A stretch of DNA of 64,000 nt from assembly GCF_046097105.1 (NCBI RefSeq), contig NZ_CP175562.1, forward strand, positions 1,364,001 to 1,428,000, given 5' to 3'. A program made the position numbers and the translations under genes. This stretch comes from Natroniella sp046097105 (lineage in GTDB: Bacteria > Bacillota > Halanaerobiia > Halobacteroidales > Halobacteroidaceae). The notes beneath the pieces are model-generated. The model ran no database searches. It was not told the DNA's origin and saw only the letters and a list, made by a program, of their open reading frames with translations. This document shows, piece by piece, positions 42,766-52,485 of the stretch (position 1 is its first letter; every line of letters starts with the position of its first letter).

Positions 42766-43677
42766 TCAAGTTGAAAAATGATGTTTTCCAATTACCGTCT
42801 CACTTCGCATATTGTCAAACATCCATTGGGATGTTGCAGTCACAGGATTGTAATAAAATACTGCTCCTCTACTAGGATCCCAACCTTTTAAAGCCTCTTC
42901 AACAGCTCTTCTTGACTGCTGATCTGGTTGTAACCAAAACTGTCCATCATGCACAGCAGTGAAAGCCCATGGTTGAAAAATAACTTCTCTAATAGAATTA
43001 GAAAATTCTGAATCTTCAACCCGATTTAAGACAACTGCTGCTATTGCTACCTGACCTTTATAAGGTTCACCTCGTGCTTCTGAATAAACAGCTCTTGCCA
43101 GTAATTCAAACTCTTCATCTGTAATATCCATTTTATAATTTGAAGAATCTTGTCTTGTTTCAGTAGCTTGTACTGCTTGTTTTGTTTCAGTAGCCTGTGC
43201 TGCTTGAGTAGCTTCTCTTGTTTGAACACTAGCTTCAACAGTAGAGTTAGAATGTGGAATAGTTAACCTTCTTCCAGTACGAACTGAATCAGAGTTTAAA
43301 TTATTCCAAGCTTTAAGCTCTTGAACTGTTGTGTCAAAACTTCTAGCAATTCTCGACAAAGTATCTCCTTGTCTGACTTGATACTGCTTTGCAGTTAAGC
43401 TATTAATTGTTCTCCAATCAGAGATTCCATTAATCGCTAAATTATTATCTTGCTGATATCTAATTACTGCTCTTTCAGTCTGTTGACCATAATATCCGCT
43501 TATTGGCCCAGAGTAGTACCCAAAACCTGCTAATCTAGCCTGTAATTCTGTTACATCATCACCACTAATTGTAAAAGATAGTGGTCTACTGCCCAATGAA
43601 GCAGCCTCTGCTGCAGGTACTAACACCATCACTGTTAAGACCATTACTGCCACTACTAATATAGTTTTTTGCTTCAT
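42766..43677 (-). CDS. SleB-type spore cortex-lytic hydrolase with PG-binding and LysM domains
   Basis: A 303-residue secreted protein. Signal peptide (about 1-26, ending AAEAA), PG_binding_1 domain (DDVTELQARLAGFGYYSGPI, to about 95), LysM (YQVRQGDTLSRIARSFDTTV, about 98-142), a Thr/Gln/Ala linker with repeated ATETKQAVQATETRQ, and a C-terminal hydrolase_2 domain (ELLARAVYSEARGEPYKGQV, with the catalytic Glu in SEARGE; AVFYYNPVTA). SleB lytic transglycosylases degrade cortex during germination. A similar gene lies directly upstream. Confidence 0.9.
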   Translation of the reverse strand: MKQKTILVVAVMVLTVMVLVPAAEAASLGSRPLSFTISGDDVTELQARLAGFGYYSGPISGYYGQQTERAVIRYQQDNNLAINGISDWRTINSLTAKQYQVRQGDTLSRIARSFDTTVQELKAWNNLNSDSVRTGRRLTIPHSNSTVEASVQTREATQAAQATETKQAVQATETRQDSSNYKMDITDEEFELLARAVYSEARGEPYKGQVAIAAVVLNRVEDSEFSNSIREVIFQPWAFTAVHDGQFWLQPDQQSRRAVEEALKGWDPSRGAVFYYNPVTATSQWMFDNMRSETVIGKHHFST

Positions 43678-43830
43678 TAGTCTCCTCCTTTTACTTTAAT
43701 TAATCAAATTCGTTTCGTTCAGTCAATTATACTTAATCTGAAAATAATTATATATAATTGCTTTTAACTTATCAAAAGAAGTTATTATGATATTTGGAAA
43801 TAAAGATAAAAAAAGTTGCTAAATAATAAG

Positions 43831-43866
43831 AAAACCTTTAATCCCCAACTGAGGATTAAAGGTTTT
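43831..43866 (-). terminator. Terminator of the second SleB-type gene
   Basis: Hairpin AAAACCTTTAATCC / GGATTAAAGGTTTT with an 8-base loop, 2 bases after the stop codon of the gene ending at 43868, T-rich on the minus strand. Confidence 0.82.
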
Positions 43867-43867
43867 T

Positions 43868-44806
43868 TTATCTAGCAAAGACATGATTTCCAATTTCAAC
43901 AATTGTATCTCGTGTTTCAAACCAAGAAATATAATTAGCAGTCCGTGGATTATAAAAATATACAGCCCCACGGGTTGGATCCTCTCCTCGTAAAGCAGCC
44001 TCAGCAGCTCGATAAGCTGTTCTATTTGGTGTTAGATTAATCTGTCCATCAAATACTGGTGAAAACTGTCGCGGTTGATAGATAACCTCTTTGATACTGT
44101 CAGGAAAGAAAGAATCTATCACACGATTTAACACTACAGCTCCAACTGCTACTTGTCCAATATAAGGCTCACCTCGTGCTTCTCCATGAATTATCCTGGC
44201 CAGTAATTCAACCTCTTTGTCAGTTGCCGTATGATATAAGACTTCCTTATCACTTAAATTATTAATTGGCAGTTGAATTGTATCCCCTAATCGAATCACA
44301 CTTGAATCATCGAGATTATTTAACTTTTTAATCACACTAATACTGGCATTGAATTCCCTAGCTAAATCATATAAGTTATCTCCTCGTCTAATTTGATAAT
44401 CTAACGTCTCTAAATCACTGATATCAATCCCTTTACGAGGACTCTCCTTCCTAATTTTAACTTTATACTCTTGATTTGCATCCAATTGAAAATCAGCTAA
44501 TTCATTAGGTGATTGATAAAATTGACCAATAGATTCTTGAACAAACATTCCATCAACCAAATCATGATGCTCTGGAATCAATAATTGATCACCTACTCTA
44601 ATAAATTCATCTTCTTCTAAATCATTAATCTCTCTAATCTCTCTAAGGCTGACCCCGAATTGTCTAGCAATATTAATTAATGCCTCACCTTCTCCTACTG
44701 TATAAACCAATTTAACTCTAAAGCTTGGAGTAGCCCAACTAATTTCAGCAACTAATAATATAAACAAAATAGCCAATCCAACTACGAGTTTATTCTTCTT
44801 AATCAT
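43868..44806 (-). CDS. SleB-type cell wall hydrolase with two LysM domains
   Basis: A 312-residue secreted paralogue of the gene at 42766. Signal peptide (LVVGLAILFILLVAEISWAT), first LysM (YTVGEGEALINIARQFGVSL), second LysM (YQIRRGDNLYDLAREFNASI), and a hydrolase_2 domain (ELLARIIHGEARGEPYIGQV with the catalytic Glu, GAVYFYNPRTANY). The first LysM has GEGEALINIA where GDTL is usual. Probably acts on cortex or septal peptidoglycan. Separate transcript, closed by its own terminator. Confidence 0.88.
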   Translation of the reverse strand: MIKKNKLVVGLAILFILLVAEISWATPSFRVKLVYTVGEGEALINIARQFGVSLREIREINDLEEDEFIRVGDQLLIPEHHDLVDGMFVQESIGQFYQSPNELADFQLDANQEYKVKIRKESPRKGIDISDLETLDYQIRRGDNLYDLAREFNASISVIKKLNNLDDSSVIRLGDTIQLPINNLSDKEVLYHTATDKEVELLARIIHGEARGEPYIGQVAVGAVVLNRVIDSFFPDSIKEVIYQPRQFSPVFDGQINLTPNRTAYRAAEAALRGEDPTRGAVYFYNPRTANYISWFETRDTIVEIGNHVFAR

Positions 44807-44882
44807 CCCCTACTCCTTTCTTAAACCTCTACTTTAATTTAAATATCTTTTAAAACATTCTAGGTAGTTTGTCTAATTCCTG

Positions 44883-46991
44883 TTAATTTATTAATTTTTC
44901 GGTCAATAAATTTAATTTATTAATTGTAATCTGGCTATCCGAAGGAAAAGATTTCAAAAATATACTTCCATAACTTTTACTAATTACACGATTATCTAAA
45001 ATTATAACCCAGCCTTGATCTTGTTTCGAACGGATCAATCTACCAATTCCTTGCCGAAATTTAATTACTGCTTTAGGTAGCATATAATTGAAGAAAGCAT
45101 TCTCTCCATTATTCTCTAAAGCCTCTATTTTAGCCGCTATAACCGGATCTGTTGGCACTAAAAAAGGCAACTTAACGATAACTACACAACTTAATTGTTC
45201 TCCTGGAATATCTACCCCTTCCCAGAAACTAGCAGTTCCTAGTAATAATGACTTCTGATTAGCCTTAAATTCTTCAATTAATTGATGGCGAGATTTCATC
45301 CCTTGACAATAAAGATGGTTAATCTTTAATTGATCAAGTTGATCTGACAATTGTTGATAAACCTGATTTAACATCCAATAAGAAGTAAATAAGACTAAAC
45401 TATTTCCTTTTCTAGTTTGAACAATATCCTTTACTGCCTTAACAACTTCTTTTATAAATGATTCATTCTTTGGATTAGGAAGATCCTTAATTACCCCTGC
45501 CTGTAATTGATTACGATAATCAAAAGGGCTACCTACTTTTAACGTATCAACTGCAAAATTTTGCAAACCTAAATTCTTACTGATAAAATCAAAAGAATTA
45601 TCAACCGTCAAAGTTGCAGAAGTAAAGATTATTGACTCCATCTTTTCTAACAAATTAATTTCTAATTCTTTGCTAATATCTAATGGCGCAGAGCAGAAAC
45701 TACAATTATCAGCATTTCGCTCTAACCAATAAACATAGTCCTCTTGGGGATTATTAACTATCTCTTCAATAGTTTGATTAATCTTAGTAAAAAATTCTAT
45801 TTTTGCTGCCAACTCTATTGCTAAAACCTCAAAATCTTCTAATTCATCTTCTGTTACTGCTAATTCTTCAAATGTTTTCTCTAGACCTTGTCTTAAACTA
45901 CTTAAATCCAACAAAAAATTCTCAATTTCTATCTTAATAGCTTTTTGCCATAACTTTTTACCCCTAACTTCCTCTGTTAATCTGACCTTATATCCTTTAA
46001 AATTATCTTCTAAAAAATTAATTAACTGATTAAATAAACTATGTACCCTATCAGTTAGCCTTCTAACTAAAGGAACCAAATCATTATCAATTCGCTTTTG
46101 AAAGCGTTGCTTTAACTCATCCTTTAACTTACTACTGGCCAATCTAAGCTGTAATAAAACTCCAAGCCCTTCTTCAGAGTTATATAATGATTGCAAAAAT
46201 TTAACAATACCTTCTTGACTAAGTTTCAGCCCTAAATAGTTAGTCGCCACCTCTTCTATGTTATGTGCTTCATCAAAGATAACCTTTTTATAATAAGGTA
46301 AGACTGCTGTTTGCTCCTCTAAATCTTGCTCTTTTCTTAAAGCAAGATCTGCAAATAACAAATGGTGATTTACAATCAACAGGTCAGCTTCTTCAATTTC
46401 CTTTCTAGCAAACATAAAATGGCATTGCTCATAATAAGCACAGTTGCCTCGTAAACATAATTCACTTTTAGATGAAATTTGCTCCCATAATTTAAATTCA
46501 ATCTTAAAATCTAAATCAGAACGACATCCAGTTTCAGTCTTTAAGATCCATTGATTAATCTTTGACAGTTTATCATATTTATCAGCAGCTAATTGAGCAT
46601 GCTTTTCATATTGAATCAGCCTTCTTAAACAGATATAATTTCTTCTACCTTTAACTAATACAGCCTTAAAATCCAACTCAAAAACTTCTTGCAATAACGG
46701 AATATCCTTATTAATTAATTGCTCTTGTAAATTAATTGTATTAGTTGAAATAATAATTTTCTCTTCCTCAATTAGAGAAGAGAATATGCTGGGTACCAAA
46801 TAAGCCAGTGATTTTCCAGTCCCTGTTCCGGCTTCTATTAATAAATGTTTTTTCTGCTTAAAGACATCGGTAATCTTCATCGCCATTCTTTGTTGTTCAG
46901 GTCGATATTCATACTTCGGAAAAAAAGAAGCTAACCTTTCATCAGGAGCAAAAAATTCCTTTATTCGGTCTAACTCTAGTTTTAAACTCAT
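44883..46991 (-). CDS. dinG: DinG-type ATP-dependent helicase (XPD family)
   Basis: A 702-residue 5'-3' helicase without the N-terminal exonuclease of Bacillus DinG. Walker A is LIEAGTGTGKSLAYLVPSI (about 55-70), four cysteines for an iron-sulfur cluster lie in ICLRRL and CLRGNCAYYEQC (about 120-195), the DEAH box is VIFDEAHNIEEV, and motifs V-VI are LLLGTASFWEGVDIPGE and KFRQGIGRLIRS. Likely unwinds R-loops or damaged DNA. 13 bases after nfo, so probably cotranscribed with that repair gene. Confidence 0.92.
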   Translation of the reverse strand: MSLKLELDRIKEFFAPDERLASFFPKYEYRPEQQRMAMKITDVFKQKKHLLIEAGTGTGKSLAYLVPSIFSSLIEEEKIIISTNTINLQEQLINKDIPLLQEVFELDFKAVLVKGRRNYICLRRLIQYEKHAQLAADKYDKLSKINQWILKTETGCRSDLDFKIEFKLWEQISSKSELCLRGNCAYYEQCHFMFARKEIEEADLLIVNHHLLFADLALRKEQDLEEQTAVLPYYKKVIFDEAHNIEEVATNYLGLKLSQEGIVKFLQSLYNSEEGLGVLLQLRLASSKLKDELKQRFQKRIDNDLVPLVRRLTDRVHSLFNQLINFLEDNFKGYKVRLTEEVRGKKLWQKAIKIEIENFLLDLSSLRQGLEKTFEELAVTEDELEDFEVLAIELAAKIEFFTKINQTIEEIVNNPQEDYVYWLERNADNCSFCSAPLDISKELEINLLEKMESIIFTSATLTVDNSFDFISKNLGLQNFAVDTLKVGSPFDYRNQLQAGVIKDLPNPKNESFIKEVVKAVKDIVQTRKGNSLVLFTSYWMLNQVYQQLSDQLDQLKINHLYCQGMKSRHQLIEEFKANQKSLLLGTASFWEGVDIPGEQLSCVVIVKLPFLVPTDPVIAAKIEALENNGENAFFNYMLPKAVIKFRQGIGRLIRSKQDQGWVIILDNRVISKSYGSIFLKSFPSDSQITINKLNLLTEKLIN

Positions 46992-47004
46992 AGTTGCTAT
47001 CCTT

Positions 47005-47844
47005 TCATCTTACTAACTGCTTAAGTGTCGCTAAATTTTTTCGATCATCACCAAACTCATCAATTGGAGTCTCTAAAACAAACAATTTATCCTGCAGCTG
47101 AGGATGATTAACTAAATTCCTAAACCCTTCTAAACCAATTTTACCCTGACCAATATGCTGATGGCGATCTTTATTAGAAGCAAATTCGGTTTTAGAATCA
47201 TTAACATGAATCACTCCTAATTTATCTAATCCAAATAAATCATCAATCTCTACTACTAATTTATCTAATTCTTCCTTAAGACGTAAATCATAGCCTGCCG
47301 CAAAACCATGGCAAGTATCATAACAAAGCCCTAATCTATCATTATTAGTAATTGACTCTACCATCTTCTTTAACTCTTCTAAACTAGAACCTAGAGCTGT
47401 GCCAGCTCCAGCAACATTCTCTAATAAAATACGGACTTTAGGATCAGTTCTCTCTAAAACCTCTTCCAAAGCCTCTGTTATTCTAATAATTCCTGCCTCA
47501 ACACCTGAACCTGTATGGCTACCTGGATGTAAGACTAAGTATTCAACCCCTAATTTATCAGCTCGCTTAACCCCTGCTACCAAAGCATTAATTGACTTTT
47601 GGTACAACTCATCTTTAGAGGAAGCTAAATTGATTAAATAAGGGGTGTGAATTACTACTGATTCTATTTGGTATTTCTTTAAATTTTCCTTAAATTTATT
47701 TACTTCTTTATCACTTAACTCTCTTGCTTTCCAGCCCCTTGGATTAGTAGAAAAAATTTGAAAAGTATTACAGTCTAACTCAGCTGCTCTAATAACTGCC
47801 TGATCAACTCCTCCAGCAATTGATGTATGAACACCAAATTTCAT
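47005..47844 (-). CDS. nfo: Endonuclease IV (AP endonuclease)
   Basis: TIM-barrel Zn enzyme that cuts at abasic sites in base excision repair. Metal-site motifs in order: GVHTSIAGGV, VIHTPYLINLAS, LVLHPGSHTGSG, LLENVAGAGTALG, LCYDTCHGFAAGYDL, HVNDSKTEFASNKDRHQHIGQG and LETPID. The long frame opens at 47859, but GGGGGTGA fits the ATG at 47844 (MKFGVHTSIA), giving 279 aa. Lies between pnp and dinG; the pnp terminator is upstream. Confidence 0.95.
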   Translation of the reverse strand: MKFGVHTSIAGGVDQAVIRAAELDCNTFQIFSTNPRGWKARELSDKEVNKFKENLKKYQIESVVIHTPYLINLASSKDELYQKSINALVAGVKRADKLGVEYLVLHPGSHTGSGVEAGIIRITEALEEVLERTDPKVRILLENVAGAGTALGSSLEELKKMVESITNNDRLGLCYDTCHGFAAGYDLRLKEELDKLVVEIDDLFGLDKLGVIHVNDSKTEFASNKDRHQHIGQGKIGLEGFRNLVNHPQLQDKLFVLETPIDEFGDDRKNLATLKQLVR

Positions 47845-47881
47845 GACTCTCACCCCCATCTAAAAAAATTATTGGTTAATC

Positions 47882-47921
47882 AAAAAATTAAAACATAAAC
47901 TAGAATAAATCCAGTTTATGT
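47882..47921 (-). terminator. Terminator after pnp
   Basis: Minus-strand stem ACATAAACT / AGTTTATGT with an 11-base loop that pairs partly, followed by TTTAATTTTTT, 27 bases after the pnp stop. Confidence 0.75.
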
Positions 47922-47947
47922 CCTTGAATAAAATTTATCTCTAATTA

Positions 47948-50071
47948 TCAATTATCATCTTTATTCTGCTCATCTTCATCAGCTAAAGCAGCTTTACGAG
48001 ATAAATTAATTCGATCTCGGTCATCAATTTCTATTACTTTAACCAATACCTCATCTCCTACTTCTAAAATATCTTCTACCTTTTTAACATGATGATCAGC
48101 TAACTTAGAAATATGAACCAATCCTTCTTTACCTGGCAATACTTCAACAAAAGCACCAAAGTTGGTTGTTCTCTTTACTTTACCTAAATACATTTCACCA
48201 ACTTCAACATCTTTAGTTAACCGTTCAATCATCTTACGAGCTTCCTTACCAGCTTCTTGATCTTCAGCTGCAATAAATACTTTTCCATCATCTTCAATAT
48301 CAATCTTCACTCCTGTTTCATCAACAATTTTCTTGATCGTCTTACCGCCTCGACCAATGACATCTTTAATTTTATCTGGATCTATTTTCATTGTCATAAT
48401 GCTTGGAGCATGAGATGACATCTCTTCACGTGGCTCAGAAATTGTCTTTAACATTTCATCTAAGATATGCAACCTACCAACTCTTGCCTGTTCTAATGCT
48501 TCTTTTAAGATCTCTTTAGCAACACCTTTAACCTTCATATCCATCTGTAAAGCTGTGATTCCTTCTTTCGTTCCTGCTACTTTAAAGTCCATATCTCCAT
48601 TGAAATCTTCTATTCCCTGAATATCAGTTAAGATTGCTACTTGATCATCTTCTTTCATTAACCCCATTGCAATTCCTGCTACTGGTGCTTTAATCGGAAC
48701 TCCTGCATCCATTAAAGCTAATGTACTTCCACAGATACTTGCTTGGGAAGTAGAACCATTTGAGGCTAGGACTTCAGAAACTAATCTAAGTGTATAAGGA
48801 AATTCATCTGCTGAAGGAATCATTGGTCTTAATGCTCTTTCACCTAAAGAACCATGACCAATTTCTCTTCTTCCTGGTCCACGCAGAGGACTTGTTTCAC
48901 CTACACTGTATGGAGGGAAGTTATAGTGATGCATATATCTTTTAGATTCTTTCTCTTCTAATCCATCTAAAATTTGCTCATCACCTACAGCACCTAATGT
49001 TGCCACTGTCATTGCTTGTGTCTGACCACGGGTAAATACTCCTGAACCATGTGTTCTAGGCAATAAACCAACTTCACACGAGATTGAACGAACCTCATCT
49101 AACTTACGGCCATCAATTCTGACCCCTTCATTAAGAACTAAGTTTCTGATTGATTCTTTTGAAATCTTATCTAAAGTACTCTTGACCACTTTAATTATTT
49201 TTTGAAGTTCTTCATATTCTTGATACTTAGTTTCAAAATGTTCAGTTACTTCTTTCTTTACCTGATTAACTTGATTTCCTCGCTCAAATTTATCAGCAGT
49301 CTGTAAAGCTTCGCTTAATCGATCTCCCACATAATCTCTAACTTCTCCTTCAATCTCCGCATCTTCAACAACTTTTAATTCGATATCTGCTTTCTCTTTA
49401 CCTATTTCAGCAACTATTTTATTTTGTAGCTCTACAACTTCCTTAACCACTTGATGACCAAAATCAATAGCTTCTATCATATCCTCTTCCGATACTTCAT
49501 TAGCTCCTGCTTCAACCATCATTACTGCTTCTTCAGTTCCTGCTACTGTTAAATCAAGCCCACTTTCTTTATATTGCTCAATTGTTGGGTTAATAACAAA
49601 CTCTCCATCAACCAATCCGACTTTAACACCACCAATTGGCCCTTCAAATGGAATATCAGAAATAGCAAGTGCAGCTGAAGCACCAATCATCGCCGTAATA
49701 TCAGGTGCATTGTCAGAATCAACTGATAATACAGTAGCTACTACTTGAACATCATGTCTCATTCCTTTAGGAAATAGCGGGCGAAGTGGTCGATCGATTA
49801 CTCGTGATGTTAAAGTAGCTGCATCACTTGGTCTACCTTCTCGCTTAATAAATCCACCAGGAATCTTACCGGCAGCATACAACCTTTCTTCATAATTAAC
49901 CATTAATGGAAAAAAGTCAATACCTGATCTAGGTTCATCCATTGTAGCAGTTACTAAAATAACTGTTTCTCCATAACGAACTAACACTGAACCATTGGCT
50001 AACTGGGCCAACTTTCCAGTTTCAATCGTTAACTTTCTTCCTCCTAATTCCATTGACCATTCTTGTGCCAT
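47948..50071 (-). CDS. pnp: Polyribonucleotide nucleotidyltransferase (PNPase)
   Basis: A 707-residue phosphorolytic 3'-5' exoribonuclease and degradosome component. Two RNase PH domains (first with VNYEERLYAAGKIPGGFIKRE, second with RTHGSGVFTRGQTQA and GSTLALMDAGVPIKAPVAG), then KH (VIGRGGKTIKKIVDETG, about 560) and S1 (GKVKRTTNFGAFVEVLPGKEG) domains. Follows rpsO across a hairpin that likely acts as attenuator or processing site, the normal bacterial arrangement. Confidence 0.97.
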   Translation of the reverse strand: MAQEWSMELGGRKLTIETGKLAQLANGSVLVRYGETVILVTATMDEPRSGIDFFPLMVNYEERLYAAGKIPGGFIKREGRPSDAATLTSRVIDRPLRPLFPKGMRHDVQVVATVLSVDSDNAPDITAMIGASAALAISDIPFEGPIGGVKVGLVDGEFVINPTIEQYKESGLDLTVAGTEEAVMMVEAGANEVSEEDMIEAIDFGHQVVKEVVELQNKIVAEIGKEKADIELKVVEDAEIEGEVRDYVGDRLSEALQTADKFERGNQVNQVKKEVTEHFETKYQEYEELQKIIKVVKSTLDKISKESIRNLVLNEGVRIDGRKLDEVRSISCEVGLLPRTHGSGVFTRGQTQAMTVATLGAVGDEQILDGLEEKESKRYMHHYNFPPYSVGETSPLRGPGRREIGHGSLGERALRPMIPSADEFPYTLRLVSEVLASNGSTSQASICGSTLALMDAGVPIKAPVAGIAMGLMKEDDQVAILTDIQGIEDFNGDMDFKVAGTKEGITALQMDMKVKGVAKEILKEALEQARVGRLHILDEMLKTISEPREEMSSHAPSIMTMKIDPDKIKDVIGRGGKTIKKIVDETGVKIDIEDDGKVFIAAEDQEAGKEARKMIERLTKDVEVGEMYLGKVKRTTNFGAFVEVLPGKEGLVHISKLADHHVKKVEDILEVGDEVLVKVIEIDDRDRINLSRKAALADEDEQNKDDN

Positions 50072-50142
50072 AAAATCTAACCCCTCTCTACAATATTATC
50101 TTATTTTTAGCTATACCCAATCTCAGAATTTAAATACTAAAA

Positions 50143-50170
50143 TATAAGAGCGGGAATCCCCGCTCTTATA
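50143..50170 (-). terminator. rpsO-pnp intergenic hairpin (terminator/attenuator)
   Basis: Stem TATAAGAGCGGG / CCCGCTCTTATA with 4-base loop, followed by TTTTAG on the minus strand, 8 bases after the rpsO stop. In other bacteria such hairpins are terminators and RNase sites controlling pnp. Confidence 0.82.
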
Positions 50171-50178
50171 ATCTATTA

Positions 50179-50445
50179 TTATCCTCTAATGCCTAAATCA
50201 GCAATTAATTCTCGATAAGACTCTATATCATTATTCTTAAGATATCTAAGTAATCTTCTTCTTTGCCCAACCATCTTTAACAGACCACGTCTAGAATTAT
50301 GATCTTGTTTATGGTCTTTCAAGTGCTCAGTAAGCTCTGCAATTCGCTCTGTTAAGATAGCAACTTGTACTTCAGCAGAACCTGTATCGTTATCATGACG
50401 CCCATACTCATTTATAATTTCTTGCTTTCTCTCAGCTTCTAACAT
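50179..50445 (-). CDS. rpsO: 30S ribosomal protein S15
   Basis: An 88-residue S15. YGRHDNDTGSAEVQVAILTERI, HLKDHKQDHNSRRGLLKMVGQRRRLLRYL and the end SYRELIADLGIRG are the family signature. S15 binds 16S rRNA and nucleates the platform. Start with AAGGAGGTGA. A promoter lies 100 bases upstream, and the leader (about 95 bases) contains a hairpin ATAACC/GGTTAT that could take part in autoregulation. Confidence 0.98.
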   Translation of the reverse strand: MLEAERKQEIINEYGRHDNDTGSAEVQVAILTERIAELTEHLKDHKQDHNSRRGLLKMVGQRRRLLRYLKNNDIESYRELIADLGIRG

Positions 50446-50545
50446 TACTTGTCACCTCCTTATAATTTAAAATCCCCAATCACCAAGTCAATCGCTGGAG
50501 CAACGAATAACCTAGTCAATGGTTATAAGAGCAATTCCATATAAC

Positions 50546-50574
50546 ATTTTAGCATACCAAAAGAAAAATGTAAA
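50546..50574 (-). promoter_or_regulatory. rpsO promoter and start of its leader
   Basis: TTTACA (50569-50574) and TAAAAT (50546-50551) with a 17-base spacer on the minus strand, starting right after the ribF stop. Transcription would begin near 50540. The leader from there to 50446 includes a hairpin at 50507-50526. Confidence 0.7.
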
Positions 50575-51486
50575 CTAATTTAAGACTTTTTTAGCTAGTT
50601 GAATATCCTTTTTAATTCTTGTTATTAATTCATCTTTTGTAGCAAATTTATTTTCTCCTCTAATTTTTTCTACAAATTCTAATTCTACTCGCTGATCATA
50701 AATATTTTTATTAAAGTTAAAAATATGAACCTCAATAGCAAACTGTCCTGTATTAAATGTAGGTCGTAAACCTAAATGAACTACCCCATCATAAAATTGC
50801 TTCTTAACCTTTAGCCTACAAGCATAAACTCCAAAAGGTGGCAATGCATAATCAACAACAGGAACTAAATTGGCGGTAGGAAAACCTAAATCTCTTCCTC
50901 TCTGTGCTCCTTTTACTACTCTACAATCAATGGCTAAGTTTCTTCCTAATTGTTCCTTGACCTCAACTAATCTTCCTTGTTGGGCTAATTTACGAATATA
51001 AGTACTACCTGTTTCTTGATTATTGATCTTTACTGCAGGAATAGCTTGAACATTAATACCAAACTCTTTTCCTACAGAAGCTAATTGTTCAGGTGTTCCT
51101 TTGCTTTGATAGCCACACCTAAAATCTTCCCCTACAATGATCTCTTTAACTGAAAAACGTTTAATTAAATAATCAATTAAAAACTCCTCAAAGGAAATTT
51201 TAGAAAATTCAGGAGTAAACTTCTGCAAAATAATCTGTTTAATATTCAGTGATTCAATAATTTTTCTCTTTTGCCACCAACTTGCTAGTGCTTTAGGAGC
51301 CTTAGTTGGAGCCAAAATACGTAGTGGGTGAGGATGGAAAGTAAATAAACCACTATCATAACCTAGTTCATTAGCTCTTTTAATTGTTAGATTAATAATT
51401 TTTTGATGTCCTAAATGAACACCATCAAAAGTACCTAAAGTCATTACTACAGGACGATTACGAGATTTATTATATATTATCTCCAA
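50575..51486 (-). CDS. ribF: Bifunctional riboflavin kinase / FAD synthetase RibF (RibC)
   Basis: Makes FMN then FAD. The N-terminal nucleotidyltransferase domain has GTFDGVHLGHQKIINL and FTFHPHPLRIL; EDFRCGYQSKGT follows; the C-terminal kinase domain has RGRDLGFPTANL, YALPPFGVYA and GLRPTFNTGQFAIEVHIF. Length 303 aa. 24 bases after nrnA; in Bacillus truB lies at this point and is absent here. Confidence 0.96.
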   Translation of the reverse strand: MEIIYNKSRNRPVVMTLGTFDGVHLGHQKIINLTIKRANELGYDSGLFTFHPHPLRILAPTKAPKALASWWQKRKIIESLNIKQIILQKFTPEFSKISFEEFLIDYLIKRFSVKEIIVGEDFRCGYQSKGTPEQLASVGKEFGINVQAIPAVKINNQETGSTYIRKLAQQGRLVEVKEQLGRNLAIDCRVVKGAQRGRDLGFPTANLVPVVDYALPPFGVYACRLKVKKQFYDGVVHLGLRPTFNTGQFAIEVHIFNFNKNIYDQRVELEFVEKIRGENKFATKDELITRIKKDIQLAKKVLN

Positions 51487-51510
51487 TCTAATCTCTCCTT
51501 TCAGGAGACT

Positions 51511-52485
51511 TTAATTATCTTTAGTTAGCTGCTCTTTTAGTGCCTTGATCACTTTCTTTTCTGCATCTTCTAATCCAAGATTAATTGTACAACCAGCGGC
51601 TCGAGAGTGACCTCCACCACCAAACAAAGCTGCTACTTGATTAACTTTTAAGTAATTATTAGACCTTAAACCAACTCTGATCTCTTGCTCCTCAACTTCT
51701 TTAAACAAGACCCCAACCTCTGCTCCTTTTAAAGTACGAGGATAATTGACTAAACCTTCAGTATCTTCTAGATCAGCACCAACCTCTTCTAACATCTCTT
51801 GACTAACCTTCAACCAAGCTATTTTTCCCGTTGAATCAACTTGTAAATTTTGCAGGGTTTTACCTCGTAATATTAAATTGTGATAGGAATTAGTCTCTAG
51901 TACATGTTTAGCAATCAAAGATGGATCCACATCATAATTCAATAATTCAGCCATAATCTGATGGGTCGTGCTAGTAGTATTAGAGTAACGAAAAGAACCT
52001 GTATCAGTAATTAAACCAGTTGTTAATGCTGTTGCTATTTCAGAAGTCAATTCTATTTCTTTCATTTCTTCTTGAATAGCATAAATTAGTTCTACGGTAG
52101 CAGCAACATCAGCTACTAAGTTATAATCTCCAAATAAATTGTTATCTTCATGGTGATCAATATTAATGATTTTTTGTTCTGCAACTAATTCTTTTACTCT
52201 AGCTATTCGTTCCAAATTACTACTGTCTACCACTATAGTTAGGTCAGCATCTACTGTTAAACCTTCTTCATATTGTTGTATCTCTTCAATATCAGGTAAA
52301 AATGAAAAGCAATCAGAAATAGAGTCATCTATGATAATAGTAGCCTTTTTTCCTAATTGCTCTATCATTAATTTTAAGGCCAGCATAGAACCCAAGTTAT
52401 CTCCATCAGGGCTAATATGACCGGTTAACAAAATATTTTCAGCACCCTTAATTGAATTAATTATTGCATAAATTGCTTCATTCAT
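51511..52485 (-). CDS. nrnA: DHH-family oligoribonuclease / pAp phosphatase NrnA
   Basis: Degrades nano-RNAs and 3'-phosphoadenosine phosphate. DHH motifs: GHISPDGDNLGSMLAL, VVDSSNLERI, NIDHHEDNNLFG, TGLITDTGSFRYSNT, and the DHHA1 end FGGGGHSRAAGCTI. The frame is open to 52500, but GAGG fits the ATG at 52485 best, overlapping the rbfA stop; about 324 aa. Its place between rbfA and ribF is conserved in Firmicutes. Confidence 0.94.
   Translation of the reverse strand: MNEAIYAIINSIKGAENILLTGHISPDGDNLGSMLALKLMIEQLGKKATIIIDDSISDCFSFLPDIEEIQQYEEGLTVDADLTIVVDSSNLERIARVKELVAEQKIINIDHHEDNNLFGDYNLVADVAATVELIYAIQEEMKEIELTSEIATALTTGLITDTGSFRYSNTTSTTHQIMAELLNYDVDPSLIAKHVLETNSYHNLILRGKTLQNLQVDSTGKIAWLKVSQEMLEEVGADLEDTEGLVNYPRTLKGAEVGVLFKEVEEQEIRVGLRSNNYLKVNQVAALFGGGGHSRAAGCTINLGLEDAEKKVIKALKEQLTKDN

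Noticed and set aside
43047..43238. 63-codon minus-strand frame within the SleB gene
   Set aside because: An alternative frame over the repetitive Thr/Gln linker; it reads as KLLKQ repeats and has no ribosome site.
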